A stretch of 64,000 nt of DNA from JBPOFY01 sp051252415 (GTDB lineage Bacteria > Verrucomicrobiota > Verrucomicrobiia > Opitutales > Coraliomargaritaceae), in the NCBI GenBank assembly GCA_051252415.1, contig JBPOGA010000017.1:1-64000 (forward strand), given 5' to 3'. The position numbers were made by a program, and so were the translations under genes. Every line of letters begins with the position of its first letter. Positions within the stretch are counted from its first letter, which is position 1. The notes beneath the pieces are model-generated. The model made no database searches, was not told the DNA's origin, and saw only the letters and a program-made list of their open reading frames with translations. Shown here one piece after another: positions 26,495 through 36,541 of this stretch.

Positions 26495-27376
26495 GTGACA
26501 AAAGAGAAGCTCGAGTCTTACTACTTTATTTTCGGCCAATCCTTCCCACGAGGTGAGTTGATTAAATTAGCGGTGATCGCACTGCTGTTATTCTCGGCTT
26601 TATCGATAGGAGGCTATTTTATTTATAAAGACTGGGCGGAAAGCAATGATACGAAACTCGAAAAGTTGGAGGCAGCGGCCGAACTCGAGGCAGATGCCCC
26701 TCAGAGCTTATCGCCCTTAAGTCTGTTTTATGAGCGCTATAAGGAGCAGGCTCATATGAATGAAGTGCAAAGCATTCGCGCCTTGGGACAATACGAGGTT
26801 GGTGAAATTGTAATGGACTTAGAGTTTCTCGCGAAGCGCCCATCACTCTACAAGCAGCGTATTAGTGTTCAGAACCATGTTATCGAATTCGGCTTCGACG
26901 GCGAGGACGTTTGGTTTCGCCAGACAGAGCCACCTTTGATAGATATCAGCAGTGAGAGCTTACAGCGCTTTAACAAATCGCTCGCACTACTCGAGAGTAC
27001 GATACCCTGTATCTCATGGCTGTTTGAAGACGAGATTGCGGCCGAGGTGCTAGAAATCATGCCGGATGCTGTGTGGAATCGACGTCCTTGCACCGTAATC
27101 AAAAACAATAGCTTGATTCCTGAAACAGCAGTCTACCATTATTTTGATCAAGAAACAGGATTCGAACACTATCGCCGAGCTTCGATAAAAGTTGACGAGC
27201 GTCGCTTTAAAGACGCGGAACTCTTCTTTTCTGAACCACTGGAAGAAGCCCACGGCTTACCTTCAAAGCTAGAGTTACTCGTCGATGGTCGAGTTTTCTA
27301 CAAGATCACCTTCGATAAAATTCTAGTTAACCAAGGCTTGCCCAATTTTCTATTCGAAAAAGGCGAAGAGTTTTAA
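26495..27376 (+). CDS. Membrane-anchored LolA-like protein (293 aa)
   Basis: A 293-residue protein with one N-terminal transmembrane segment (about 23-43, KLAVIALLLFSALSIGGYFI) and a periplasmic part. The latter alternates beta-strands in the way of LolA/LolB-type half-barrels (IVMDLEFLAKRPSLYKQRIS, VIEFGFDGEDVWFRQ, HYFDQETGFEHYRRASIKV). This suggests binding of a lipid or lipoprotein tail, but no diagnostic motif is present and the fold call is tentative. It begins with GTG at 26495; no ATG precedes the membrane segment. It lies 89 bp after the second PEP-CTERM gene and precedes a repeat-bearing 597-bp gap. Confidence 0.65.
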   Translation: MTKEKLESYYFIFGQSFPRGELIKLAVIALLLFSALSIGGYFIYKDWAESNDTKLEKLEAAAELEADAPQSLSPLSLFYERYKEQAHMNEVQSIRALGQYEVGEIVMDLEFLAKRPSLYKQRISVQNHVIEFGFDGEDVWFRQTEPPLIDISSESLQRFNKSLALLESTIPCISWLFEDEIAAEVLEIMPDAVWNRRPCTVIKNNSLIPETAVYHYFDQETGFEHYRRASIKVDERRFKDAELFFSEPLEEAHGLPSKLELLVDGRVFYKITFDKILVNQGLPNFLFEKGEEF

Positions 27377-27459
27377 CTTAGCTTTAAGCCCCACGATTAC
27401 CCGCTAGCGATCGAGCTTAGCAAGCTGCCTGCAGAGGAACACATATAATAGTCACTCGC

Positions 27460-27629
27460 GCATTCTGCATAAAATAAGACTCGACCATTGTAGCCACGGC
27501 ACCTGCGTTCGGCATAGCCGTAGGCGACGACGGATCTGTGCCGTGTTCACTTCTGACTCTCGAAAGCCAACGGACGCCTCACAGAGTGAGGCGGCTACAT
27601 CGAAAGAAGTCAGATTAAACGCAAAATGC
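27460..27629. mobile_element. 170-bp MITE-like palindromic element, copy 1
   Basis: Bounded by GCATTCTGC and its near inverse GCAAAATGC. Inside are nested inverted repeats (TGTAGCC/GGCTACA, ACGGCAC/GTGCCGT, and a CGCCTCAC/GTGAGGCG hairpin). A second copy at 40125-40294 has the same length and differs at five positions by my reading. No coding capacity. No clear target-site duplication is visible, so a MITE or REP-type non-autonomous element is the best description. Confidence 0.7.
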
Positions 27630-27792
27630 ACCTAAGCATAGCGCACACCATTAGTATTCTGTTGGAAAATCGAGTCCCCTCATAGCTTTCACTTTTATTA
27701 CTCCGATGAAAGTGAAAATTATAGGCAATTTACAACATAAAACACTGAAAATAAAAAACTTAGGACTCCTTATAGCGAGCAAAAGAGGTCAA

Positions 27793-27806
27793 GTTAACAT
27801 GTAAAC
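27793..27806. promoter_or_regulatory. Candidate operator GTTAACATGTAAAC upstream of second GH-A gene
   Basis: Near-perfect palindrome GTTAACATGTAAAC, 167 bp before the 1482-residue gene. It is related to GTTAACAAGTTAAC before the paralogous gene. The symmetrical form with a central ACATGT is a plausible helix-turn-helix dimer site. Confidence 0.45.
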
Positions 27807-27832
27807 TCGAATTGAAATTCCTTACTACTCAA

Positions 27833-27848
27833 TATATGCTAGCATATA
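27833..27848. promoter_or_regulatory. 16-bp perfect palindrome TATATGCTAGCATATA
   Basis: TATATGCTAGCATATA is its own reverse complement and lies 125 bp before the 1482-residue hydrolase start, 26 bp beyond the other palindrome. It could be a second regulator site or could overlap the core promoter. Confidence 0.4.
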
Positions 27849-27973
27849 CGGTTCGACTCAATGACTTTGCCGGAAACTACCTAGTCATCAGAACTCTACC
27901 TTTCGAGATTACTTAACTCGGTTTCTCAGAACCCTATGGTTCCTGCCACACGTTCACCTTCATTCCCTACAAG

Positions 27974-30900
27974 ATGCCTCATCAACACAACCTCCCTACA
28001 GCTCGGCATTTCGCTCGATATGCTCGACTGCTCCTAACTGCGATTCCATCTCTCTTCGTCGCGGCGAACTTAGACGCAGCCACCATCAACTGGGGCACTC
28101 CACAGACGATTTCCACGGCAGCAACCGACGTCGAGACCGACGGCACCTTAATCTACGCTATTGATGCAAGTGGCAGCGGTGACGGCACCTCATCTGTTAC
28201 AGTGACAGGTAAAAACGGTGTTGATGTTCAATTCCTCTCCTACGATGCGGTGAATGCTGAATCGATTGCCGGTTTCAGCAGTAAATTCCGCGATGCCACC
28301 AACTTCGGTGCCGGCAACTCCGACTATGGTAGTATTGTCGACGATGGTTTTTTTCACGACTCCAATGCAGTCGACTATGATACTGCAGCTTTCACAAATG
28401 ATACGATCGTATTGAGTGGGCTAACAATCGGCGAAGATTACCTCATCCAATACTGGTCGCAACAAGCGGACCGGACCCCGACATGGATAACAACCATCGA
28501 TGGATCAACCGATCTATCATTGGATGCGGATGCCGACAACGCCATCGACTATGGTCAATTTGTGGTCGGCACTTTCACCGCAGACGCCGTCACTCAATCT
28601 ATCAGCGTCTCGGGCCGCAATCCTAGAGGTGCCACAGACTACGACCGTGCCCATCTCAACGCCTTTCAACTACGCCACCTTCCGGCGGGCTCAGCCACCA
28701 TCACCTGGGGCACCCCACAGACGATTTCCACTGCGGCAACCGATGTGGAGACCGACGGCATTCTAATCTACGCAATTGATGGCAGCAACGGTGGTGACGG
28801 AAGCTCATCTGTTACAGTGACTGGCAAAAACGGCGTTGATGTTGAATTCCTCTCCTACGGCGCACCAGATGCAGAATCGATCGCCGGTTTCAGCAGTAAA
28901 TTTCGCAATAGCGCTAGTTTCGGAGCTGGTAGCTCTGATTATGGTGGCATTGTCGATGATGGGTTTTGGCAAGGTGGCGAATCAATCGACGGTGAAACCC
29001 CCGCATTCGCCACGGATTCAGTCGTATTGAGCGATCTGCTTATTGGCCAAGAATACTTAATCCAATACTGGGTACAAGACGCCGGCCGAAATCCAACATT
29101 CGTCACAGTTCTCGATGGCACCGCTAATCTGATATTGGATACCGATGATGTCACCTACCCGCAATCTGGGCAATTTGTGGTCGGCACTTTTACGGCAGAC
29201 GCCACCACTCAATCTATCAGCGTTACCGGTACACTCAATGGCGCTAACAACTACGGCCGCGCCCAACTCAATGCTATCCAACTGCGCAATATCAACAATG
29301 CGGTCATCGGCTGGCAGATCGAAGCCGAGAATTTCGATGGCCAAGGCGGAACACAGCTAGAAACCACCAGCGATACAGACGGCGGACAAAACGTATCCCA
29401 TATATCCAACAACAACTGGCTTCGCTTTGATGACTTATTACTGGGCGACAATGCCCTGCTTAATTTCCGCGTCGCACGGAACTCTGGTACGGACGACGGG
29501 CATATCGAAGTTCGTCAAGGCTCCACATCTGGCACGCTCCTCGCACAGATTGATGTGCCCGATACAGGTGGCTGGCAAAACTGGGAAACCATTTCTGTTC
29601 CTGCCGCAGCAGTCGTAGGTCAGCAGGATATCTTCCTCGTATTTGTTGAAACCAGCACAACGAACAATGGCTCCCTCTTCAACCTGAACTGGTGGTCTAA
29701 AACACCGATGGTCGAAGCAGAGGATACTGATGACGCTCTAGGCAAAAACACCGAGACCACTCAAGACATAGGCGGCGGACTGAACATCTCCAACACTGCC
29801 GATGGCGAATGGCTCGAATACACGATCGAACCTCAAGTCACAGGGTGGCACAAATTGGATTTCCGCGTAGCGAGTCCGAATTCAGACGGCTACATCAACA
29901 TTGTTTCAGGCGGCCAGGGCGGCCCGATCATCGGCACAGTGGACATTGGCAGTACTGGCGGTTGGCAAACATGGCAAACTGTCAGCACGGTCGTCCAACT
30001 ACCTACGGCAGGTACTCAGACGCTGCGTTTGGAGTTAGTTATCCCAACTAACGGCTTCAACGTAAACTGGTTCTCTTATGAGCCATCGGCCGAACCCGCT
30101 CCTCCACTTGCAATAACAGTTGGCAATACACCAAAACAGAAGATGCGTTACGGCATCGACTATGAGCGACTCTGGTTTTGGACAGGCGCCGCGTCACTCA
30201 GGGATCGATTCGCTGAATGGTCAGTCGCTGATTGCGATGTCGACTATGTCCGTGTGGCGATCAACGCCAAATACGAGCTCACCGAAGGCGTCCTCGAAGA
30301 GGATGCCTACTGGGACAACGACGACAGTGAAGGTGGTGGCACTAGCAACGACAGAATCATTCCTATGATGCAGGACATGCAAGCCGCCAATCCAGACATT
30401 AAGTTCTTCGCGTCGCCACGTCCACTGAATGAAGCGGTTAACAATGTCGCATGGCAACCCTACCCCCAATGGATCACTGGCAGCACGGGCAGCGGCAGTA
30501 GTTTCAGTTTCGACGAGGTCAAATGCTCACAGTATCTACTCCGCTATCTGATCCTCATGAAACATCATGGTTTCAAGATAAGCTACATGGATCTTACCAA
30601 TGAATGGAATGTCATAAACGGCACAGACTTTAGAGATATTAGCGCTCTATTCGACGACTATGTGGCCGCACCAGCAGGCAGCAAACCTGTCATACACCCC
30701 GATTATCCAACCGTCACGCTCGTAGCCGATGATATCCCACAGTTAGTAGGGCCTTCAGCTTGGAGTTATTCACAAGGCGATTCATGGTTGAGCGGTCTCT
30801 ATACTGGCTTAAGGAGAGACGCAGTCGATATCGCATCATGCCACAACACCGACAAAGGTGGAACCGCACAAGACTTCGTCGATCAACTTGAAGTTACTTA

Positions 30901-32422
30901 CGCAGGTGAAGAAGTTCCAGAAGCTTGGAACACAGAGCTGCATGGTTGGAAAAGCACCTCTAACGCCGACGAGGTTCTCACTTACGCCTACATGATGGAA
31001 TGCATCAATGCTGGGTTCTCAGGCATCAGTGGCTGGCTGGCGGTCGGCACCCCGAACCAAGGGCATTGCTATATCGTCAATTCAGCGCGCAGCGTTAAAT
31101 ATTACATGTTCGAGAAACTCACGAACACATCTAATCGAGGATACGCTTTAGAAGTCAATGAACCTGATGAGTTGAAGGTGTATTGGGATTCTGACCCAGA
31201 TCAGGCAGATGCAGATTCCGCCGTATCCGCATTGATTCGCGGCAACTTGATGACCGTCTGGGTGCTCAATCACTCCGACACGGATTACCCAATCACGATC
31301 AATCCGACTGGTAGAACTATCAGCGATTATCCGATCAAGTCCACTCGCTGGAGTCAATTCGACGGACTGTCAGATGAAGGTGTAACAGGAAGTATCACTA
31401 AAGATAACGACACCTCATTCACTACCACTGCTAAAGACAATTCCGCCTACTGCTTCGAGATCCTACTAGAGCCCGAGAGCGGCGGCTACGTGCGCATCGA
31501 AGCGGAAGACTACGACAGCAGCAGTCCAGCAGCGCATAGCACCGAAACCACTTCCGATATCGGAGTGGGGCTTAACTTGAGTAACATCAATGATGGCAAC
31601 TGGACTTCCTATGACGACATTGACTTGTCAGGCGCGACCAATATCCGCTTTCGTATCGCAGCTCCATCTGGAAACCCAGACGGGGAAATCGAAATCCGCA
31701 CAGGCAGCCAAACAGGCCCCGTCATTGGTCGCACAGCAATCCCCGTGACCGGCGGCTGGCAAACATGGTGCACCATTGAGACACCGTTGCATCCCACATC
31801 CGGCACGCATGACCTCTACCTAGTCTATACCGCAGCCGGCTCCAACCAAAACGGCTCTGGCGCAATGTTTAATCTGAACTGGTTCGAACTCGTTCTGCCA
31901 GCCGAAGTGCCCTCCAACATCACTGAAGCTCCCGTCAGCGGAACTTCAGTCACGCTTAACTGGGATGCCGTGCCACATGCGATCGGATACACCGTGAAGC
32001 GCTCGACTACACAAGGTGGCCCTTACACCGTGATCGACGACACCGTAACTGACACCAGCTACACCGACAATGGACTGACGGCAGGCACCAGCTACTACTA
32101 CGTCATCGTCACCCGCTACGGCAGTATTGAGAGTGACGAGTCCGACGAGATTGCAGCCGTCCCCTCCAACCCCATTATGGTCGAAGATTTGAACTTTCTG
32201 GCGCCAACATTCAACCTCGCTGGAGATAATGTCGCCATCGATCTGCTAAACTCCGAACCTGGACACATGTATCAAGGACAAGAGAGGAAAGATCTCACGA
32301 TTGGAGACTGGATTAATATCGGTTCTCCGATCCCAGGTAATGGCGGAAGCATCATATTCAACTTCCCAGTCGGCCCGTTAGATACTGAATGTTTCTATCG
32401 AATTAAAATCGAAAGGCAGTAA
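27974..32422 (+). CDS. Secreted modular GH-A clan hydrolase, GH86-like, with duplicated N-terminal domain and three CBM6 modules
   Basis: A 1482-residue paralog of the gene at 16942. Order: signal peptide (1-36), two tandem copies of the unfamiliar beta-rich domain (37-236 and 240-444; each begins TI[NT]WGTPQTISTAATDV), CBM6 (445-577), CBM6 (578-708), catalytic region (711-1165), CBM6 (1169-1308), FN3 (1310-1398), and a short C-terminal strand region. The catalytic motifs match its paralog: RYGIDYERLWFW, ASPRPLNEA, TNEW with Glu877 (acid/base candidate) and WNTELHGW with Glu988 (nucleophile candidate). It lacks the Asp-rich LEFAFGTDP domain of the other copy. A strong terminator follows 20 bp after the stop. 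GH86 is my best family guess; activity on agar, porphyran or a related galactan is inferred. Confidence 0.72.
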   Translation: MPHQHNLPTARHFARYARLLLTAIPSLFVAANLDAATINWGTPQTISTAATDVETDGTLIYAIDASGSGDGTSSVTVTGKNGVDVQFLSYDAVNAESIAGFSSKFRDATNFGAGNSDYGSIVDDGFFHDSNAVDYDTAAFTNDTIVLSGLTIGEDYLIQYWSQQADRTPTWITTIDGSTDLSLDADADNAIDYGQFVVGTFTADAVTQSISVSGRNPRGATDYDRAHLNAFQLRHLPAGSATITWGTPQTISTAATDVETDGILIYAIDGSNGGDGSSSVTVTGKNGVDVEFLSYGAPDAESIAGFSSKFRNSASFGAGSSDYGGIVDDGFWQGGESIDGETPAFATDSVVLSDLLIGQEYLIQYWVQDAGRNPTFVTVLDGTANLILDTDDVTYPQSGQFVVGTFTADATTQSISVTGTLNGANNYGRAQLNAIQLRNINNAVIGWQIEAENFDGQGGTQLETTSDTDGGQNVSHISNNNWLRFDDLLLGDNALLNFRVARNSGTDDGHIEVRQGSTSGTLLAQIDVPDTGGWQNWETISVPAAAVVGQQDIFLVFVETSTTNNGSLFNLNWWSKTPMVEAEDTDDALGKNTETTQDIGGGLNISNTADGEWLEYTIEPQVTGWHKLDFRVASPNSDGYINIVSGGQGGPIIGTVDIGSTGGWQTWQTVSTVVQLPTAGTQTLRLELVIPTNGFNVNWFSYEPSAEPAPPLAITVGNTPKQKMRYGIDYERLWFWTGAASLRDRFAEWSVADCDVDYVRVAINAKYELTEGVLEEDAYWDNDDSEGGGTSNDRIIPMMQDMQAANPDIKFFASPRPLNEAVNNVAWQPYPQWITGSTGSGSSFSFDEVKCSQYLLRYLILMKHHGFKISYMDLTNEWNVINGTDFRDISALFDDYVAAPAGSKPVIHPDYPTVTLVADDIPQLVGPSAWSYSQGDSWLSGLYTGLRRDAVDIASCHNTDKGGTAQDFVDQLEVTYAGEEVPEAWNTELHGWKSTSNADEVLTYAYMMECINAGFSGISGWLAVGTPNQGHCYIVNSARSVKYYMFEKLTNTSNRGYALEVNEPDELKVYWDSDPDQADADSAVSALIRGNLMTVWVLNHSDTDYPITINPTGRTISDYPIKSTRWSQFDGLSDEGVTGSITKDNDTSFTTTAKDNSAYCFEILLEPESGGYVRIEAEDYDSSSPAAHSTETTSDIGVGLNLSNINDGNWTSYDDIDLSGATNIRFRIAAPSGNPDGEIEIRTGSQTGPVIGRTAIPVTGGWQTWCTIETPLHPTSGTHDLYLVYTAAGSNQNGSGAMFNLNWFELVLPAEVPSNITEAPVSGTSVTLNWDAVPHAIGYTVKRSTTQGGPYTVIDDTVTDTSYTDNGLTAGTSYYYVIVTRYGSIESDESDEIAAVPSNPIMVEDLNFLAPTFNLAGDNVAIDLLNSEPGHMYQGQERKDLTIGDWINIGSPIPGNGGSIIFNFPVGPLDTECFYRIKIERQ

Positions 32423-32441
32423 TACGCTGCCCGATGGCTGA

Positions 32442-32480
32442 AAAAGTCGTGCCTACCCTATTTGGAATGGCACGACTTTT
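32442..32480 (+). terminator. Intrinsic terminator after the 1482-residue hydrolase
   Basis: A 12-bp perfect stem AAAAGTCGTGCC / GGCACGACTTTT with a 15-nt loop, starting 20 bp after the stop codon. The stem's own A and T ends give it a bidirectional terminator form. Confidence 0.85.
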
Positions 32481-32905
32481 GATGTCCGGTTCAATCATTA
32501 TTTAGAGCACTTATGTGTCTCTTGACGAAGCCGTAGGGCTCGATTGCTCGACGCAGCGGACCGCAGCGGACGCGGACAAACACTGACGCGGACTCAATCG
32601 ACCAGCCAGCGGCGCTTTGCCAGTTCGGCAAGCTCATGGTTTAGGACAAGGAGACTGTCTCGAAAAATGTAATAATGGCGCTCAGTCGCCGTTTTAAGCG
32701 TTTCGGGAAAAAAATAACGCTAGTCATTATGATCGCGTCGGCAGAGCCACGCGGCTACATCCCGAAATCAACAGACAGGTGGTGCCAGAAGACGCGAATT
32801 AACTATATTACCCCAATCTAAGTATGTATTCCCCTGAAAGTGACGATGAACCGAATTTAAGCCTTGGACAGGACTGTTCAACATGAGATTTAAGTCTTCT
32901 AAAAA
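32481..32905. other. Intergenic region with decayed palindromic repeats
   Basis: 425 bp with no gene. At 32532 the sequence CGTAGGGCTCGATTGCTCG looks like the outer repeat of the 224-bp element family without its core: the two flanks found around the core at 36835 are joined here. An isolated core end (GGAGACTGTCTCGAAAA) lies at 32650-32666. Confidence 0.55.
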
Positions 32906-35900
32906 ATGAAAATAATTTCCAAATCTTGTTTTTCCCTGGCTCTTATTTTGGTAGTTCGCGGCGGTTATGCTGAGGACGGTTTCAGACTTATTTCTCCCGA
33001 GCAATCAGGGCTACAACATGTCTGCCCGATTGATATAGACCACCCGGATAGTCGTGTTTACGGTAGTAGTTCAGCATGTGGCGGAGTGGTCGCGGCTGAT
33101 TTTACTGGCAACGGAATACCTGAACTTTTTTTCATAAGTGGCCCTGGGAGTAACAAACTCTACCTTGAACAATCCAAGTTTTCCTACAAGGACATCACCG
33201 AGCGTTCCGGGCTCTCCGATTTAAATCGATGGGGAAACGGTGGTGCCGCCGCCGACATTGATAATGACGGAGACCTTGATCTATATGTGTGCAATTACGA
33301 CGCTCCCAATGAGCTTTGGATCAATGTAACTAAACCTGGAAGTTCGCACCCGGTGTTTGAAGAAAAAGCAGCTGAGTGGGGCCTCGACATTGTTGATGCC
33401 AGCGTCATGCCGGCATTTGCGGACTATGATCGGGACGGATTGCTGGATGTATATATACTTACCTATCGACTAGATCCAAAAGGAGGGCGACCAAAACATA
33501 TACCGATTCAACTTTCAAAAGATCGAAAGAGTGGTGTCATCCTTGGAGATAATTCACGATATTACCAATATACAGGTTTTAAAAATGGTATACATACCGT
33601 TGGCGAAATTCCACGTAAGGATATCCTACTGAAAAACACAGGTAATAAGTTTGTCGACATCTCAGAGGCCGCTGGCGTTGGTCAACGACCAGGATTTGGC
33701 AATTCAGTGACATGGTGGGACTGGAACCGTGATGGTTATCCCGATATTTTTGTAGGTAACGACCTTTTCGAACCCGATGGTTTCTACCTAAACAAGGGTG
33801 ATGGTACCTTTGTCGAAATACTCAAGCAAATCGCACCTTCTTCCACATGGGCTTCGATGGGCGCTGCCGTTCTTGATGTCGATAACAATGGCTGGACGGA
33901 ACTGATCTCAGCCGACATGTCAGCCACCACTCACTATAAAAACAAACTTTTCATGGGTGACATGGGCAGTGGATTAAAGGAGATTTTGAAGGAACCATTC
34001 GGACCTCGCCAGTTGGGACGCAACACATTTTATCTCAATCAGGGTGGCCACCGGCTCCTGGAAATTGCTAATATGGCTGGCGTTTCCTCAACCGATTGGA
34101 CCTGGGCAATTCAGGCCGAAGACTTTGACCAAGATGGCTGGCAGGATCTCTTTTTTGCCAACGGAATGATCCGTCAGATTTCTAGTGATTTACCACCTCT
34201 ACCAAATGCTGAATATCTCGTCGGAAAAAACTTGTTCGATTTCTACCGAGATCAACCTGAACTACGAGAGGAGAATCTGGCGTTTCGAAACATGGGCAAT
34301 ATGGGTTTCGAAAATGTCTCAGCAAAATGGGGACTCAACCAAATGAGCATGAGTTTTGGAGCCGCCACAGCCGATCTAGACAGGGATGGAGACCTCGATT
34401 TAATCGTAACTAATCTGGAAGAGCCTCCTTTTTTGTATGAAAACACAGTGGCTACGGGCAATAGTATTCAAATTCAACTCAGAGGGAAGAAATCCAACAA
34501 GTTTGGCTTGGGTGCTCGGATAGAAATTCAAACGGGCACGAACTCTCAAAATCGAGAAATATATACCAGTGGCGGATTCCTAAGCACAGACGAACCGATT
34601 GCCCATTTTGGCATAGGCAAAGCGACCAAAGCGGACCACGTAAAGGTCTTGTGGCCGAGTGGTGCCGTTCAAGTGGTAAACAATCTGGAGGCAGGGAGAA
34701 TTCACACCATAGATGAACCAGATGATGCACCGAGCAAGCCGACTGCCTTTGCTGTCGCTGAGGCTCCCACTCCTATATTTAGAACATCAGTCGCTCCTGT
34801 CGGACATTTGGAAACTGAGTTTAACGATTTTGAGGGTCAACCACTGCTCCCAAAGTCGCATACAAAATTGGGTCCAGGAATCGCTTGGGGCGATGTTACG
34901 GGAGATGGGCGATCTGAGTTGATTTACAGTGGATCAAAAGGAACCCCCACCAAAGAGTTTCGTGTCGTCAAGTCTAGCGGAGGCGATCTTGAGTTTATCC
35001 CCAACCCCTCTGATGACGTCGCCTCTAATTTCACTACCGAAACTATGGGGACTCTGCTTTTCGACGCCGATGGAGATGGAGATCAGGATCTTTACATGGC
35101 GAGTGGCGGGGTTGAGTCGGTTCTCGGTGATCCCACCTACGAAGATAACTTGTTTCTCAATGATGGAACGGGTAAATTCACTCATGCTGAAGGTGCCTTG
35201 CCAAAGATCTCGGAATCTACCTTTTCGGTCGTGACCGCCGACTACGATCGCGATGGCGATCTCGATCTTGCCGTCGGTGGAAGGATTGTGCCGGGGCAAT
35301 ACCCCGTCGCTGGTAATAGCCGGATCTTCCGCAATGACAATGGAAAGTTTACCGATGTCACTGAGGCAATGATACCCGAGTTTCTAGGCACAGGCCTGGT
35401 AACCAGCCTTCTATGGACCGATTGCAATCACGATGGCTGGGTCGATTTAATGGCGGCACATGAATGGGGGCCGATCAAAGTATTCCTCAATGACAAAGGT
35501 CAGAGATTTGTCGATCACACGGCGGAAACTGGAATCGATAATTTGCTAGGCTGGTGGCAGGGAATCCAAGGGCGCGATCTCAATGGTGATGGCTTCATTG
35601 ATTACGTAACGACCAACTTCGGGACCAACACGATTTACCATGCGTCGCATAAAAAACCCGAGCTCATCTTCTATGGAGATATGGCTGGCACAGGTGATTT
35701 CAATATTATCGAAGCGAAGTTCGAAGGCGACATTTGCTATCCAAGACGTGGATATAGCTGTTCATCGAATGCCATCCCTCAGCTCAAAAACAAAATCAAG
35801 ACCTTCGAGCAGTATGCTGTTTCTTCACTCGAAGGGCTCTATCCAAAAGATAGGCTTGAACCATCATTGAAGCTTGAGTGTAACACACTTCAGACCATGG

Positions 35901-36541
35901 CACTGATGAATGACGGCAGTGGTCACTTCACTCCAGTCCCCCTCCCCTGGATGGCGCAAGTGTCGCCAAGCTTTGGCCTCGCCTTGACCGATGTGAATGC
36001 AGATGGACTAACCGATTTATTCCTCGCGCAAAACTTCTCACAACCGCAGCAGGAAACAGGGCCAATGAACCCAGGGTTCAGTGCGCTACTGCTCGGAACC
36101 GGTAAACCAGAGAGCCCGTTTGAGGTCACACCGGTTTTGACGAGTGGTATTCTAATCCCAGAAGACGCGCGCTCAGTGACGGTTTGCGACCTGAATGACG
36201 ACGCACGGCCGGACTTATTTGTAGGGATCAATAGCTCCCACCCTCGCTTATTCCACAACCAGTCGGCAACAGGCCGACCATTTTCTATCCGACTTATGGG
36301 AACCAAAGGAAACCCGACAGCGATCGGTGCGCGCGTGACGTTCAACGCCCCTGGTTACAACATGCAATCGGCGGAGATCTACGGAGGTAGCGGGTATTTG
36401 AGCCAAAGCGAGCCAGTTCTCTATTTCGCTGCTCCAGAGCTTGCGAATAGCGCTCATATCACGATTCGTTGGCCCGATGGATCCGAAGAGCAACGAGACA
36501 TTGACCTTACGCATGCCAAGATAGTAATTGAAAAGAAATAG
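32906..36541 (+). CDS. Secreted FG-GAP/VCBS repeat protein with two ASPIC/UnbV domains
   Basis: A 1211-residue exported protein (signal peptide to about residue 22). It contains many FG-GAP/VCBS calcium-binding propeller repeats with D-x-D-x-D-G loops, such as ADIDNDGDLDLYVCNYD, ADYDRDGDLDLAVGG and FDADGDGDQDLYMASG. Two ASPIC/UnbV domains (about 520-605 and 1127-1205; NREIYTSGGFLSTDEPIAHF and QSAEIYGGSGYLSQSEPVLY) each close a propeller half, so the protein looks like an internal duplication of a CRTAC1-like unit. Such proteins are found on cell surfaces, often near polysaccharide uptake loci, and are thought to bind ligands or glycans with calcium. It stands alone between two repeat-rich gaps. 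Confidence 0.85.
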   Translation: MKIISKSCFSLALILVVRGGYAEDGFRLISPEQSGLQHVCPIDIDHPDSRVYGSSSACGGVVAADFTGNGIPELFFISGPGSNKLYLEQSKFSYKDITERSGLSDLNRWGNGGAAADIDNDGDLDLYVCNYDAPNELWINVTKPGSSHPVFEEKAAEWGLDIVDASVMPAFADYDRDGLLDVYILTYRLDPKGGRPKHIPIQLSKDRKSGVILGDNSRYYQYTGFKNGIHTVGEIPRKDILLKNTGNKFVDISEAAGVGQRPGFGNSVTWWDWNRDGYPDIFVGNDLFEPDGFYLNKGDGTFVEILKQIAPSSTWASMGAAVLDVDNNGWTELISADMSATTHYKNKLFMGDMGSGLKEILKEPFGPRQLGRNTFYLNQGGHRLLEIANMAGVSSTDWTWAIQAEDFDQDGWQDLFFANGMIRQISSDLPPLPNAEYLVGKNLFDFYRDQPELREENLAFRNMGNMGFENVSAKWGLNQMSMSFGAATADLDRDGDLDLIVTNLEEPPFLYENTVATGNSIQIQLRGKKSNKFGLGARIEIQTGTNSQNREIYTSGGFLSTDEPIAHFGIGKATKADHVKVLWPSGAVQVVNNLEAGRIHTIDEPDDAPSKPTAFAVAEAPTPIFRTSVAPVGHLETEFNDFEGQPLLPKSHTKLGPGIAWGDVTGDGRSELIYSGSKGTPTKEFRVVKSSGGDLEFIPNPSDDVASNFTTETMGTLLFDADGDGDQDLYMASGGVESVLGDPTYEDNLFLNDGTGKFTHAEGALPKISESTFSVVTADYDRDGDLDLAVGGRIVPGQYPVAGNSRIFRNDNGKFTDVTEAMIPEFLGTGLVTSLLWTDCNHDGWVDLMAAHEWGPIKVFLNDKGQRFVDHTAETGIDNLLGWWQGIQGRDLNGDGFIDYVTTNFGTNTIYHASHKKPELIFYGDMAGTGDFNIIEAKFEGDICYPRRGYSCSSNAIPQLKNKIKTFEQYAVSSLEGLYPKDRLEPSLKLECNTLQTMALMNDGSGHFTPVPLPWMAQVSPSFGLALTDVNADGLTDLFLAQNFSQPQQETGPMNPGFSALLLGTGKPESPFEVTPVLTSGILIPEDARSVTVCDLNDDARPDLFVGINSSHPRLFHNQSATGRPFSIRLMGTKGNPTAIGARVTFNAPGYNMQSAEIYGGSGYLSQSEPVLYFAAPELANSAHITIRWPDGSEEQRDIDLTHAKIVIEKK

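Larger units (their letters stand above)
27377..27973. other. Intergenic region with MITE-like element and promoter palindromes
   Basis: 597 bp without a gene. The left half holds a 170-bp inverted-repeat element (27460-27629). The right half is AT-rich and carries two palindromes (27793-27806 and 27833-27848) upstream of the 1482-residue hydrolase. Confidence 0.65.
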
